Shown here piece by piece: positions 1 to 11,070 of a DNA stretch of 64,000 nucleotides (position 1 is its first letter; each line of letters opens with the position of its first letter). The notes under the pieces were generated by a model that saw only the letters and a list, made by a program, of their open reading frames with translations, searched no databases and was not told where the DNA came from. Position numbers and translations under genes: made by a program. The DNA comes from Euonymus europaeus (lineage: Eukaryota > Streptophyta > Magnoliopsida > Celastrales > Celastraceae), in the NCBI GenBank assembly GCA_963580455.1, contig OY756963.1, positions 25,501,555-25,565,554 on the forward strand, in the 5' to 3' direction.

Positions 1-2061
1 ACACAATGGTCATTCACTTATTCTAAAGATCAAGAAAGCCATAATGGCCAAGTCTAAGGGGCCCAAGAATGCAAGCTTATTAAAATTAGTAAAAGAGAGA
101 GCCACGCCAAGGCAAAGGACCAAAAGAGAATCACAAGAAACTCTTGTAACTGATCTTCCTAGATTTGGCATATCGAGAAATCTTCCTTGCAAGTATCGTG
201 AATAATCTTGCTTGAACGAACATTTTGATCTTCACCAGAGCACTTATGAACACACAAAAAAAACCTATTGTGCAATTGAATAAAACCCTACCACAGTATC
301 TTAACACCTTTTGAGTTGAAATAATGCTTCAGTTAAAGTTACCCAAAGATTTTTAATATTCAAGCATAGACTGTAGACATCGCAAATAAATTTCAAATCC
401 AGTTAACAATGTATAAAGAGCAAAGATTGAATTGAATACAAGTAAGCTGCATCATTATTATTAGAGCAACATGCAGAGGGTCTTATTCTACTGGATAACT
501 AAAGGAGACTTGATTATCATTAATCCTGCGACACAGAAGCTGACTGAACTTTCACTACGGAAGTGGTGCACTTTTTCAGGGAAAAAGTCTAGCTAACTCA
601 GTTATGAGGTGCTAAAACTCAGAAAAGGACCATGGAAAGCTGCAGAGGGGCTTATTTCTCACACAATTTTCTTTGGCTGCAGACCAGCTTTTAGCCATTG
701 AAGCTTTCCATTAAGTTCCTCAAATGGATCAAAAAGTGATTCTTGATGTCAATGGAAGTGGCCAAAGAAAAGTTTCAAGCTAGAGCTGTAGAACATATGA
801 TAGGGTTGATGAGATGAGCAGTAACAGCCGTGGTTGGTCACTAGTGAAAATTTTGGCATGGACATATGGATGCCAAGGATTTATCCATATCAAATCTCTG
901 GAAAGCACCATGAATATGATGAAGCAATGACACATTAGTCGTCCAATTTTTCTATAGAGGTCCGGCTAAACCTAAAAGATTCCCTCCGTCAATAACCACT
1001 TGAAATAAACTAGCAAACATCAAGAATTTCAGGCAAGGATTATTATTTCCCATAGGACATATCAGCCAATCACACTACAATGCAACACCCACCGAACAAA
1101 CATATATGCCAAACTCCAGCTCCCTTATTTATATCAACTTTCAGTAAAATCTGAACGGTAATTCCCCAAAAAATTAAAGTGGCAAAGTTGTGCAAACACA
1201 GGATTACATACTCTTGATCATACATGAGAATAGGCACAACTCCATGCCAAATGAGCCCACAGATACCTTCATGTAGGCTTTACATAGGAGGCTGCATGCA
1301 CTACAGTGCAAAAAGCTAAATGTACCAATTAACTTCCTGTTACCCTCAGCAAATTACTAATATCTCGACATTAAATACATTTTAATGTTGTAGACCCTCA
1401 GATAGAACAAGGTTATATAACCAAAATGCCTTCCAAGCCTTGCCAGAAATTAATCCAATGAATTCAACATAGCCAAAATTTCTAAATATTCCTCGTGTAT
1501 AGAGAAACATCTCAATTCCATTAAAAACTCTGTCGATTTAAATTGCTGATGCAGTATAAGGCCATGTCCACCAGCTGGAGTTCCTTAAAGAAAAGAGATG
1601 AAATTCATACATAATACACACTCAAAGATTCTCTTTTTCTTTCCTAACAAATAGGTCCCAAAAAGATAGCCAGTCTGTAGATCTCTTTTAAGGCTTGAAC
1701 CAACCCAGGCACTCCCATTTCAATAAATAACTTCATACTTAACCTTCTCCCTCAGATATACAGAACTTTATGCTTGCCATCAAGCACTCTCCCCCAGATA
1801 CAGGCATCAAAATGCAGGAGCTTCAGATAAAGTAAATCCTACAGCAGCCACTTTTGTCATGTCAAATCTGTTCCATAAAGAAATTCATTTGTGACCATAA
1901 TGCTCCATTATTTCCACTCAAACCGCTTTGTATAATCAAACAGATGCGAGTATCTTCAGAAAGTCGTAGTCGTCCACTAAAAAAAATTCTATAGCACGGA
2001 AATCATGTTTTAAACAAGTACTTTACTTAAATAAATAAGCAAGTTGTCAGCCATACTTACG
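1..2061. other. Non-coding stretch downstream of the RRM gene
   Basis: No reading frame here resembles a protein I recognise. The RRM gene on the minus strand ends at 2062, and a strong donor (GTAAGT) sits one base after its stop codon. Part of this stretch is therefore probably the 3' UTR intron and the last non-coding exon of that gene. I could not place the acceptor or the poly(A) site. Confidence 0.4.
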
Positions 2062-5000
2062 TCAATAGTATGAACCGGAACCACCACTACCCATATAACT
2101 ACTGCCACTGACACCACGACCAGAGTACAGTGATGAGTAAGAACTCCCACCAGCCTGTCACATATAGAATTTAAATATCATAAGTGGAGGGTTTAATTCT
2201 CAGTCAATCTCAATATAGAAGAAAGTAAGGATCATACATCATGTCCACGAGACTGTCGAGACATGTAATCACCGCCATAGCTTGATGAGTACATTCCAGA
2301 ATCACCACCATAAGAACCTGAGAGCCACAAAAGATATATGATTGGACTACAGTTACAAATGAAAAATCAATATTCACATTTCAGGCATACAAAAAATTGG
2401 AACTTGAAGCACACCTCCTCCATAATTCATGCCCTGACGACTGCTATACACCCCATGTGAATCCTGACTTGACATAGAACCTCGGCTGCTGCCATATCTC
2501 ATATTAGATCTCCCAAGTCTGCTGACGATGACAAATAAAGGTGAGTAACCACTGTAATTTAAGCAAAAGTACGAGAAAAGGGGAATATTTCCTAAAATAA
2601 TCCTTCTTCTCTAGAGTAGGAAAACACACCTATCACCATATGCATCCCCATACTGGGATGCACTGCCACCAAGTTCATAGTCCATCCGAGCCCTCGAATG
2701 GCGGAAAGACGAATTAGAATAACGGTGAGGAACATCATCCTGAAATTGGGGTCCATTAATATCAGATCAAAGTCAACATACAAAACTCACGAAGAAATGT
2801 GGATAAATCAAATTGTGACACTTACCATCGCAGAATATGACCGTTTTGACCCGGATATGGGATCATACTCACGGGCACGACCTTCACGATAACTCGGAGG
2901 CAGCCTTTCAAACCTCTGACTATAGTCATCATCTACATAAGCTCTCCTTGCCACAGATCGGGAAGTACTTCTAGGTATATCAGAATAGTCAGAGGTGCGT
3001 GAGTACTCATCTCGATATGATGATGGGCGCATCTCCACAGCTGCCCTGGAACCATAATCTATTGCAACTCTACTCCTAGGAGGTGGAAGCTCATCACGCC
3101 GTCCATAGTTCCGCTTAAAGCTACTTTTTGGATATGACGGAGCTGTCAAGAGGTATAGAATAATTTAATATTAGAACATTCAGTACAAATAATAAACTAG
3201 ATGTTACTGTTCAAATCTGTACCATGAGCTCTTCTCTCATAGGACCTAGGAGGAGGCAACGGCCTGCCTCTTGCTGGCATTGACATTACAGGAGGGTGCC
3301 TGTCTCTCATTACAATGGGCCTCTTCATGCTTACAGGGGATAGGGCCGATAGGCGCCTTCCAATTCCTCTCATTCCACCCCCTGATAAACTACGAGGCGT
3401 AGGGCGACCATATGGACCCCTCACAACTCTACCAGCCCCATGCAAATGAGGAAAATCTCCACGACTCACATGTTTTCCCTTGCCTCGCTGAAGCGGCCTC
3501 GACAACCTGGCCCTAACTTTAGCCTGAAAACAATAACTACATATTACAAAAAATGTCCCGAGGCTACAACCAAACAGGTACAAATGCAACCATCTACAAA
3601 TAAAGAAAACAAACCTTGCTGTCTCCTTCACCTAACTCTGTGTTGTTTATGCTTTTTGCACATGTCACTGCAGCATCATGGGAGTCAAATGTAACAAAAC
3701 CAAAATCCTTTCTCTTAGCAGATGGCATATTCCGTGCAAGCTCAACCTTTTCCACCTCCCCATATTTCTTTAAAAGCTCACGCAGACAATCCTCATCCCA
3801 AGAAGCAGGCAGTCCATCAATAAACACGGTCTTGACCTAAATAGTGATATCAAAATTAGCAGACCAAAACTTGAAAGCTTCCAAGCTAGAAAAGTTGAAC
3901 TAAACTGAACAATTAAAAAGCACAAAACTTTAATATTGTATATAAAGGGAAAGATTATGTTATTGCGGCTAAATAAAGCAGCAGATGCCCGACAGTCTTA
4001 GCCAAGGTATTTGAGGAAAGAAAGTCTTATATTTACAATTTATCAGGTCAGATGAGCTACCCGAGAGAAGAAAATGTGTATACCTGTGCCATGATCTCAT
4101 CACCGGGGTCGATGAATGAATCGGCAAAAGAAACCTTTGCTGGTCTATCGATGCCGAATAAAACATCTCTCTTCTGAAGGCGCTTAAAAGCATCCATGGC
4201 ATCTGAACGAGAAGAAAATTCCAAAAATGCAAATCCCCGATTCATTCCTTCATTGTTACTATCTTCTACCAAAGTGATATCGTCAACATTGTCGACTCCA
4301 TAATGTTTGAGTTTCTCCTTCAGCTGGAAGCATAGTTGTGACACATTTATTAGGAACATTACACCAACAAACACATATAAAAAATAACTCAATGCTTGGC
4401 CGAGCCAGATTACTTACAGCTTCTTTTGTCCATGTCTTGCATATATTACCCAGAAAAAGAGTGTCACTGTCTTGACTGGGAGTGACACCACATTGTTTAC
4501 CATTGATCTGGAATTGAAGCCGCAAACAGAATATAAATTAACATACTCGAAGAAGATATAGTTGCTTAGAACACAAGATGATCAAAAACTACCATTGGGT
4601 GTTTCAACTCTGTAACCGCTTGCTTTGCCTGTTCAATGGAAGCAAAACGCAAGAATGCAAAACCTTTGTTCTTTTTGGTCAGAGGATTCATCATCAGCCT
4701 GACTTCAGTAATTTCACCAACTTGACTAAAAACTCTCCTGATATCATCCTCATTAGCATCCTTGTCCAAACCCCCAACAAATACTTCAAACTCCTTGCGT
4801 TTGCGTCTCTCCTTAATAACATCATGGTGATCCTCTTCCTCCACATAAACCTCTGCATGCTCTGGTTCCTCACTGGCATGCCCTGGTTCCTCTTCACACT
4901 CAATTTCTTCAGCAACCTCTTCGATGATTTCCTCCTCTACCATATCATCATCTTCCTCTTCACCTATATTTTCCTCCTCATCAGCCTCTTCCTCGGACTC

Positions 5001-6351
5001 TTCCCCCTCCTCCTGAACATTCTCTTGCTCCATTTCCTTATCATCATAATCACCAGCATATTCCTCAGGTTCATTATCATCAAGCTCTAAGCGCTCATCT
5101 TTTTCATATTCATCTCCAGATTCCTTCACCTCTTCTTCCTCTGCCACAGGAATATTGGATGGAGTACGAACCCAAAAACATCAAGCAAGGCTTTGAAATT
5201 TCCATTATCATCTATTTAACTTCAGATTATTTGTAGATAAAAATCAAAATTAGGACACTTGATAGCGATTCACATTGAGACTAGCATTACCAGCCAGTTT
5301 TTTAAAATGAACTAATAGCTAGCATCCTTCTAAAATTTAATCTTTTCTCCAGTGACCATCCAAATATTTATTTCGAACATTTTAAACAGGGTTAAAATAC
5401 AATAAGAACTCCAAATTGGTCAAGTACCACTATATGATGGTGAAAATCAAGACCACTCTCTGCCTGGAAAAAATAATTTAACGATTATAATACCCAGATA
5501 TAATATCATCCAAACCAGATCTTGATATATTTCATAAATGCCATCCCTCATGAAAGGGGAGCCTCAATACATCCCAGGGGCCATGTCATTTAAGAGAAAC
5601 TCTCAACCTTAAGAAAAGACAGTAATACTTTCAGAGAATCAAGGGATTTTTTTTTCCCAATACGCAGTGTCGATAGTTTCTTTTAAAAAAATTGGTTCCA
5701 CAAGCTTCACTGCTTCAGTGACAAAATAAAGTAAAAGGAAAAGCTACAATACATGCAATTTTGAAATAATCCCGAAACAAGCCATGCAATCAAAAAAATT
5801 ATTTTCTGGAGACAATCAAATCCGAAATCAATAATTTTACCACCCAATGAAGGATCAAATTGAAAAACTCAAAACAAAAACAACAAAGGATTTCTTTTTC
5901 TTTTTCTTTTTGACGTAACAGCACATCAAGAAATATCAAAATCTCATCAAACACTAACCAAATCCTATAAACAGTACACCGGGGGGGGCCCGCGGGGGGG
6001 CGCGGGGGGACGTTGGGTGGCGGTGCGCTGGGGGTTGGGTGGGGTTGTGGTTGGTAACTTACTTCTCACCGCGACGGCACTCTTCATATCCGATCTTGAT
6101 CCAGCTCCACCAACCGGACCAGAATCCACGGGCTCATTAGCCAAAACCACAGGTTTTTCTTCGACAACAACAGGCTTCTCTTCGATCAAAGGCTTCTCCT
6201 CAACAACTGGCTTGTCATCGATCTGGACATCCTCCACTTTCACTGCCTCTTCCCGCAGTGAATTTTGCTGCTTTCCCAAAACTCTTCCCCCTCTCCCCGC
6301 CCTCTTCGACCCTCCAGCCGCTGCTCCTCTCTTGACAACTCGTGGAGGCAT
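2062..6351 (-). CDS. hnRNP Q-like RNA-binding protein with three RRMs and an acidic N-terminus
   Basis: Eleven coding exons on the minus strand: 6351-6063, 5140-4593, 4507-4418, 4323-4084, 3836-3615, 3523-3223, 3142-2826, 2739-2630, 2518-2415, 2317-2238, 2154-2062. Phases join cleanly to give 797 residues. Residues 1-30 are basic and Gly-rich. About 95-200 is a Glu/Asp-rich block. RRM1 is near 213-288 (RNP2 VFVGGL, RNP1 KGFAFLRF), RRM2 near 291-370 (LFLGNI, RGFAFLEF) and RRM3 near 391-465 (VFIDGL, DFGFVTF). The tail is rich in Arg, Ser, Gly and Tyr, as in hnRNP Q/R. Such proteins bind pre-mRNA or mRNA in the nucleus; the plant relative LIF2 acts with chromatin factors. The start is the only ATG upstream of the basic block, and exon 1 phase fits exon 2. 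The specific RNA target is unknown. Intron 1 has a dense G/C tract, and an intron donor follows the stop codon. Confidence 0.9.
5984..6056. other. G-run tract (C-runs on the transcribed sense strand), potential G-quadruplex
   Basis: The plus strand has runs of 8, 7, 6, 3, 5, 3 and 4 G within about 70 bases. The tract lies in intron 1 of the RRM gene, directly downstream of the exon 1 donor at 6062-6061. On the sense strand it is a C tract. If the intron is retained, the frame runs on through a Pro/Arg-rich tail and stops after 128 residues. Confidence 0.7.
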
Positions 6352-7371
6352 CGTCTCGAAATTGAAACCCTAAATTCCTTATCCAAAAACGCCCTGAAAT
6401 TGATCTTATTTCAAGAGCTGTTAAAAAGGGAGAGAACTATACCGGTACTGTACAGTAAAAATACCTAGAGCTTCTTATTCATGCGAGACAGCGAGAGGAG
6501 AAGAAATAAGACACCAATGGGGAGTTTGGAGTTTACGTACAATTGTACTCGTGGCATCCTTTTATTGGTTGAAGAGTTTACTCGTGCGGCTAGCTCGGCA
6601 CGTGCTTAGGGATAGCTAACAAATCTTGGCTCCAATAAAAACCCAATCACTGGATTGTCTCGTTTCTTGGCTCCCAGATTCCCAACTCCTTCCAGGGTTC
6701 CTTGGGTCTACTGTAATATCTCTTCTCGCTTTTTCTGATGACTATAAAATTAACCCAATCTTTCTCAATTTTCCTTCTGTCTCATCAAAATGATTGGAAC
6801 CACTTCTACAAAAGCCAATGAATTGACAAGGAAGACCAAGCCCAAACGCGAGCAATGTCGGAGGGTCTGTCATAAGAGGCAATCATGTTTTTGGCTTGAT
6901 AATTCTTTGCCATCTATTTTATTTTATTCAACTGATGATAAGACGGATGATTTCCATCTTTGCTCTCCCTTCTTCGTGTGTGAATTCTTCGTGTATGAGT
7001 TCTATCATATCTGCAAATCATACAAAAATACGATTAATAACATCAACAAAATGTTGTTTGAACTTCCTTGAAAGAGAACCCAGCAATCTCTGCAAAATTG
7101 AATATCTCTGGGTTTTGCAAGCATAGAGTTAATGGAGTTTTGGGATTAATTGGATCTCTTTTATTGCAGCATGGATCACATAGGACACACTTTCAATATT
7201 TAATCTTTTTTTTTTTGAGAAAATATATTTAATCTTTTTAAAATTGAGTTTAGTCTTACATTGATGGCTGTAATCAAACCAAAAGACAATAGTAAAAGCA
7301 CATTGTAGAGTGAGACGAAGAGTTTTTTTGGCACAACCTATGTCTCCTTTTTTTAGCACACAATAAACACT
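6352..7371. other. Leader, promoter and intergenic DNA upstream of the RRM gene
   Basis: Bases just above 6351 are the likely 5' leader of the minus-strand RRM gene. The rest is AT-rich. Short frames at 6790-7126 match nothing I know and have no splice partners. I see no gene here. Confidence 0.35.
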
Positions 7372-7720
7372 GATGACGTAAAAAAGGTGCTAGTATCGAG
7401 AAGACGATCAGTCGGTCAGATCTACAGTCTTGCAAGACTAGCAAGGGTGAAGAACTTTCCAGGGAGCCGAGCAGCCGATCCCAGGGGTGAAGACCCTTCC
7501 AAAGAGCTGACCAGCCAGGCAGTCCTGCACAATGAACAAAGATGAGCTAAATGCCGCACCAGAGGTAATCCTCTGGCGTTGGGGCTCCGACGCTCAAGTC
7601 AGTTCATATTCTGAAATCAGGCGAGCTCCTCGGACTAGAGCTCTCTCTTTAGTCAAAGTTCAAATTGTGATTAGGAAGATAATACCTGACTTTGAGAGCT
7701 TTATATAGGATTTGGAATCA
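7372..7720. repeat. Unclassified repeat-like block with two 38-bp units, a small palindrome and a TATA-like site
   Basis: Two imperfect copies of about 38 bp begin near 7445 and 7482 (GGTGAAGA then CTTTCC or CCTTCC). They are followed by a palindrome with 7-bp arms (CCAGAGG, four bases, CCTCTGG) at 7558-7575. A TATA-like TTTATATAGG lies near 7700. The base composition is more GC-rich than the flanks. This resembles the terminal part of a plant retroelement, but I found no matching second copy and no TG/CA ends. Confidence 0.3.
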
Positions 7721-7934
7721 TTATTAAGGTAGGTCCCCAAATTATGGTTGGTGATTGCACTTAAATGCTTTACACGTAGGTAGGTCCTGGTGTTTTTACT
7801 ATACCGAGGAGGTAACCTCAGTAGGGAATTGCTGCCTAGCTGCTTGCCTTCTCTCCTTGCCGTGATGACTTTTTGGTAGGCAAGGTAGCCTTTCTCATAC
7901 ATAAAAACTTTATTGGTAGGGTCATTTTTGTAAT

Positions 7935-8072
7935 ATCAAACAACTTTCTCAAATCGAAAATCAATCTTTGATTTAGAAACCAACCACCCATGAGAGTTGT
8001 TTCTCAAATTGAAAATTAATATTTGATTCAACAACCAAAAATCCAAGATAATTCTCATATTGAGAAGTAATG
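7935..8072. repeat. Two diverged direct repeats of about 60 bp
   Basis: The unit begins with TCTCAAATYGAAAAT and continues to TTTGATT and an ACCAACCA-like motif. It occurs near 7948 and again near 8010. There is no coding content. Confidence 0.45.
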
Positions 8073-8377
8073 GGTTAATCAACTGGACTTTGGAGAAGAA
8101 GAGATGTCGAGTTGAAAAAAGCGGGAAGAGAAATCGGAGAGGAGTAGTCCTTCATCAAAGAATGGAGAGAGGAGCATATGTACTATCGTGTACATGGAGG
8201 TTGGAGAGAGAAACTGTTTTTTTTTTACTTTTAAAATAGCAGTCATTAGATTTAATAGAGATAAATCTGATCGTTGAGTGATTTTACAACGTGGTCTACT
8301 ATAGCATACCCCAGAAACCCTCCTTTGAGCTGCATTCTACATAAGCCAATTCTTCTATTAGCTTCTTTAGTTCTAGC

Positions 8378-8832
8378 TAGGGTTATTGACGAGCCGAACT
8401 CTTATCGAGCTATCCGGGTTCGAGCTCGATAAGGCTAGTCTCGAGTTCATTATGTTCGATCTCGAACACATGTTTAGGCTCGTTTATCAAACGAGCTCGA
8501 ATCCAAGACTTACATTATTCAGCTCGTGAATCGGCTCGTTAAGGATAATAATATATAAATATATATTACATACAAATATATAATACATAATTATACATAT
8601 ATAAATTATAAAATTATAAATACATTTTTAAATTTACATTTTAAAAATAGACATTTTTTGGACTAACCGAGCCCTTATCAAGCCGAGCTCGAGCTGATGA
8701 ATACTAAACTAACCAAGCTCGTATGCTTAAATAAAGCTCGTATCGAGTTCGAGCTCGAGTTTGAACCCGAGCTTTTCTTACTAAGCCGAACCTTAACATT
8801 CAGAAGTTCAGCTCAACTCGTGAACAACCCTA
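8378..8832. mobile_element. Non-autonomous hAT-type element (MITE), complete
   Basis: The 455-bp element is bounded by an 8-bp target duplication, GTTCTAGC, at 8370-8377 and 8833-8840. Ends are inverted repeats: the left starts TAGGGTTATTGACGAG, and the right, read in reverse complement, starts TAGGGTTGTTCACGAG. The interior is filled with GAGCTCGAG-type motifs in both orientations around an AT-rich core near 8545-8650, so much of it can fold back on itself. An 8-bp duplication and TAGGG ends are hallmarks of hAT transposons. No transposase is encoded. Confidence 0.85.
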
Positions 8833-8962
8833 GTTCTAGCCCCTATAAATAAGAAAGCTACAGATGCTAGAATAGGAAAATAGTATTCCCCATTAATGAT
8901 TAGAAAATGGTTATCTCGCCCGCTAATTTTAGTTTTCTTACCCCTCGCACTCCCAATAATTG

Positions 8963-8986
8963 AGAGTATACGCGAGCGTATACTCT
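8963..8986. repeat. Perfect palindrome, 11-bp arms with a 2-base centre
   Basis: The left arm is AGAGTATACGC at 8963-8973, the centre is GA, and the right arm is GCGTATACTCT. Further ATACTCT copies follow up to about 9060. The origin is unknown; it may be a transposon excision or end remnant. Confidence 0.75.
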
Positions 8987-9060
8987 GTCACCCATACTCT
9001 TAGATACTCTCAGTTTTTACGCTTTACGATAGCTTATACTCTATGGGACATACTCTGATC

Positions 9061-10799
9061 TAAACGGATTTGTTGTTCATTTGTATGTGACTTGATAGTG
9101 ATATAACATTTTATTATCTTGATTTTCTCACTCCTATAATTTAGTTTACACACCCAAAAAAAATATAATTTAAATCTAAAGATTATTCGTCGATAACTAC
9201 TAGTAGTTCAGATGACACTCATATGTGTGATATCTCATAAAAGAAGTTCATATATTTGACTTGTAAATTGGGTCCTTACTAGAGAAAAATTCAGGGTTTG
9301 AGTGTGTTTTTTTTTAAAAATAAATAAACATAAAGCATGTCATTTTAATGCCATAAAATCACGATTCTCGAGTTGGATGAGTTTGAACTCTAGTACCTGA
9401 GTTTGAATGAGTTAATTCTTTCGGTGACCAAAAGTTCTATTTATCCTAAAAGATGTAGGACCTAATATTAATTTTTATGTAATTTTGTTAGAAATTGGAT
9501 CAGAGAATGAAAAATAGATGCTTGCTTTTTTATTGAGAATGAAAAATGTATATGAATTTGTGTTATGCTGATTGTCTGTATTGAAATACATATTTTGTTG
9601 ATATATGTGGATGTATGATTTGATTTTTTATATAATAAAAATAAAATTCAATATATAATTTTGCTCAAAAGATAAATTTTTACTATTATGATTATTCTAA
9701 ACGAAGGAATAAAAATTTTGTCGAATGAATATGAAACGGATAAAAAAGTTGTCCCGCCCCGTTAAAACTTAAAATTAGTTTCGGTGCCACTTCAGCGTTG
9801 TCTCCTTTTTCCTGGCTTTCTTCACTTGTTTAGTTTTTGTGCCATTTTAGATCATTTTCAAGGTTAGTGTGTATATTTGAGGATATAAAATGATATATAC
9901 ATTTTTAATATTGATTTTTTAGGATATAATTTTTTGTATTGCAATGATATGATGTATAATTGAGGATGTATATTACATATTCTTCATCATCTTCACCATT
10001 CTTACTCCTTTGAGATGAAAATGATAGTTAAATTTTCCATCCTTTTATTCATTATTTCTATAATTGAAAGCTTTAATTGTATATTTTTACCTCTTCGACT
10101 CGATGTATTAAATTTTAAATTGAAATAATTTATTTAAAAATATAAATGTATATAATGATAATGTATAATGATAGTTGGTCATATAGACATCCATATACTT
10201 CCCTTTTGAGATGCTCTTATACATCGATATCTTCAACTCGATGTATTACTGTCTCCTTTTCATGGCTTTCTCCACTTGTCTTTACTTTATTTTCTCACTG
10301 TCCTGTCTCTCCAATCCACGTTATTCTCTCTCTAGTCTTTACACTCTCTCTTATTCACTTATCTCTCTACTTCTTACTCTGGTACCACTACCGGCAGCAT
10401 CTCAACCACGTTCAACGGAGACGAGAAACAAGATACCCAACCGCCACTGTCGTGGGTGTCTGAATCTCATTTGCTGTTGTTGCGGCGGAGGCTGTGAAGA
10501 ATAAAGAGGAAGAGGAGCAGATTCAGTAGGAAAAGGTATTGGTGGAGGCTGGGATGAAGATCTTGGGATGATTTAGTTGTCTTCATGCATGGGGAGTTCA
10601 TGAGAGAGAGGGCTTCACAACAAATCGCCCTTTCTCTGTTGCTTGTGTTCGATCGATTGTTTCGAGCCTGCAATCCAAGATCAGCTTTATAGAGACCCAT
10701 GCTTCTGTATATGTGATGTTTGTTAATCTGTTCTTATTTATGTTTTTGTTTGCCTGCAGACCGATTTGCCCTGGTTTTGCTCTGTTGTTTTTGTTCACT
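9061..10799. other. AT-rich intergenic DNA with a short duplicated segment
   Basis: No supported gene. A stretch of about 35 bp (GTCTCC, then TGGCTTTCT, CCACTTGT) occurs near 9800-9840 and again near 10249-10285 with a few changes. Frames at 10146-10504 are Ser/Leu-rich and match nothing I recognise. Part of the pyrimidine-rich DNA near 10250-10400 could belong to a promoter or leader. Confidence 0.35.
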
Positions 10800-10950
10800 G
10801 CAAAACCAAAGTCGGACCGAAACCTATCCGATTCTACCGGTTTTGATGGTTTTGGATTGGTTTCGTTTTAAGGAAATGCCAAACTGTAATTTTCAATTCG
10901 GTTAACATTTTGACCTTAATTGTCCAATTAACCCAACCGTGCACACCCCT
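10800..10950. mobile_element. Possible truncated hAT-like MITE end
   Basis: The stretch is rich in CGGTTTTGG and CCGAAACC type motifs and ends in CCGTGCACACCCCT. That end is the complement of the AGGGGTGTGCACGG terminus seen on many plant hAT MITEs. I did not find the opposite end or a target duplication. Confidence 0.35.
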
Positions 10951-11070
10951 TCGACAGTTTAAAAAGTCCAAATTCTGGTTCAAGTTTCTTCGCTTCCTTG
11001 TTCTTCCTTGGTTTTGGTTAGAGACTCACCAAAATTATATTTTGTTCTCAGGAAGAGGAACCAAGCCGCC

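Noticed and set aside
4578..5090. Plus-strand frame of 170 codons, hydrophobic, Phe/Leu/Ile-rich
   Set aside because: It is the antisense shadow of the Glu/Asp-rich block and RRM1 of the RRM gene; acidic codons read backward give hydrophobic ones.
10146..10504. Two overlapping plus-strand frames upstream of CYP714
   Set aside because: Low-complexity Ser/Leu/Tyr content from pyrimidine-rich DNA, with no domain and no consistent exon structure.
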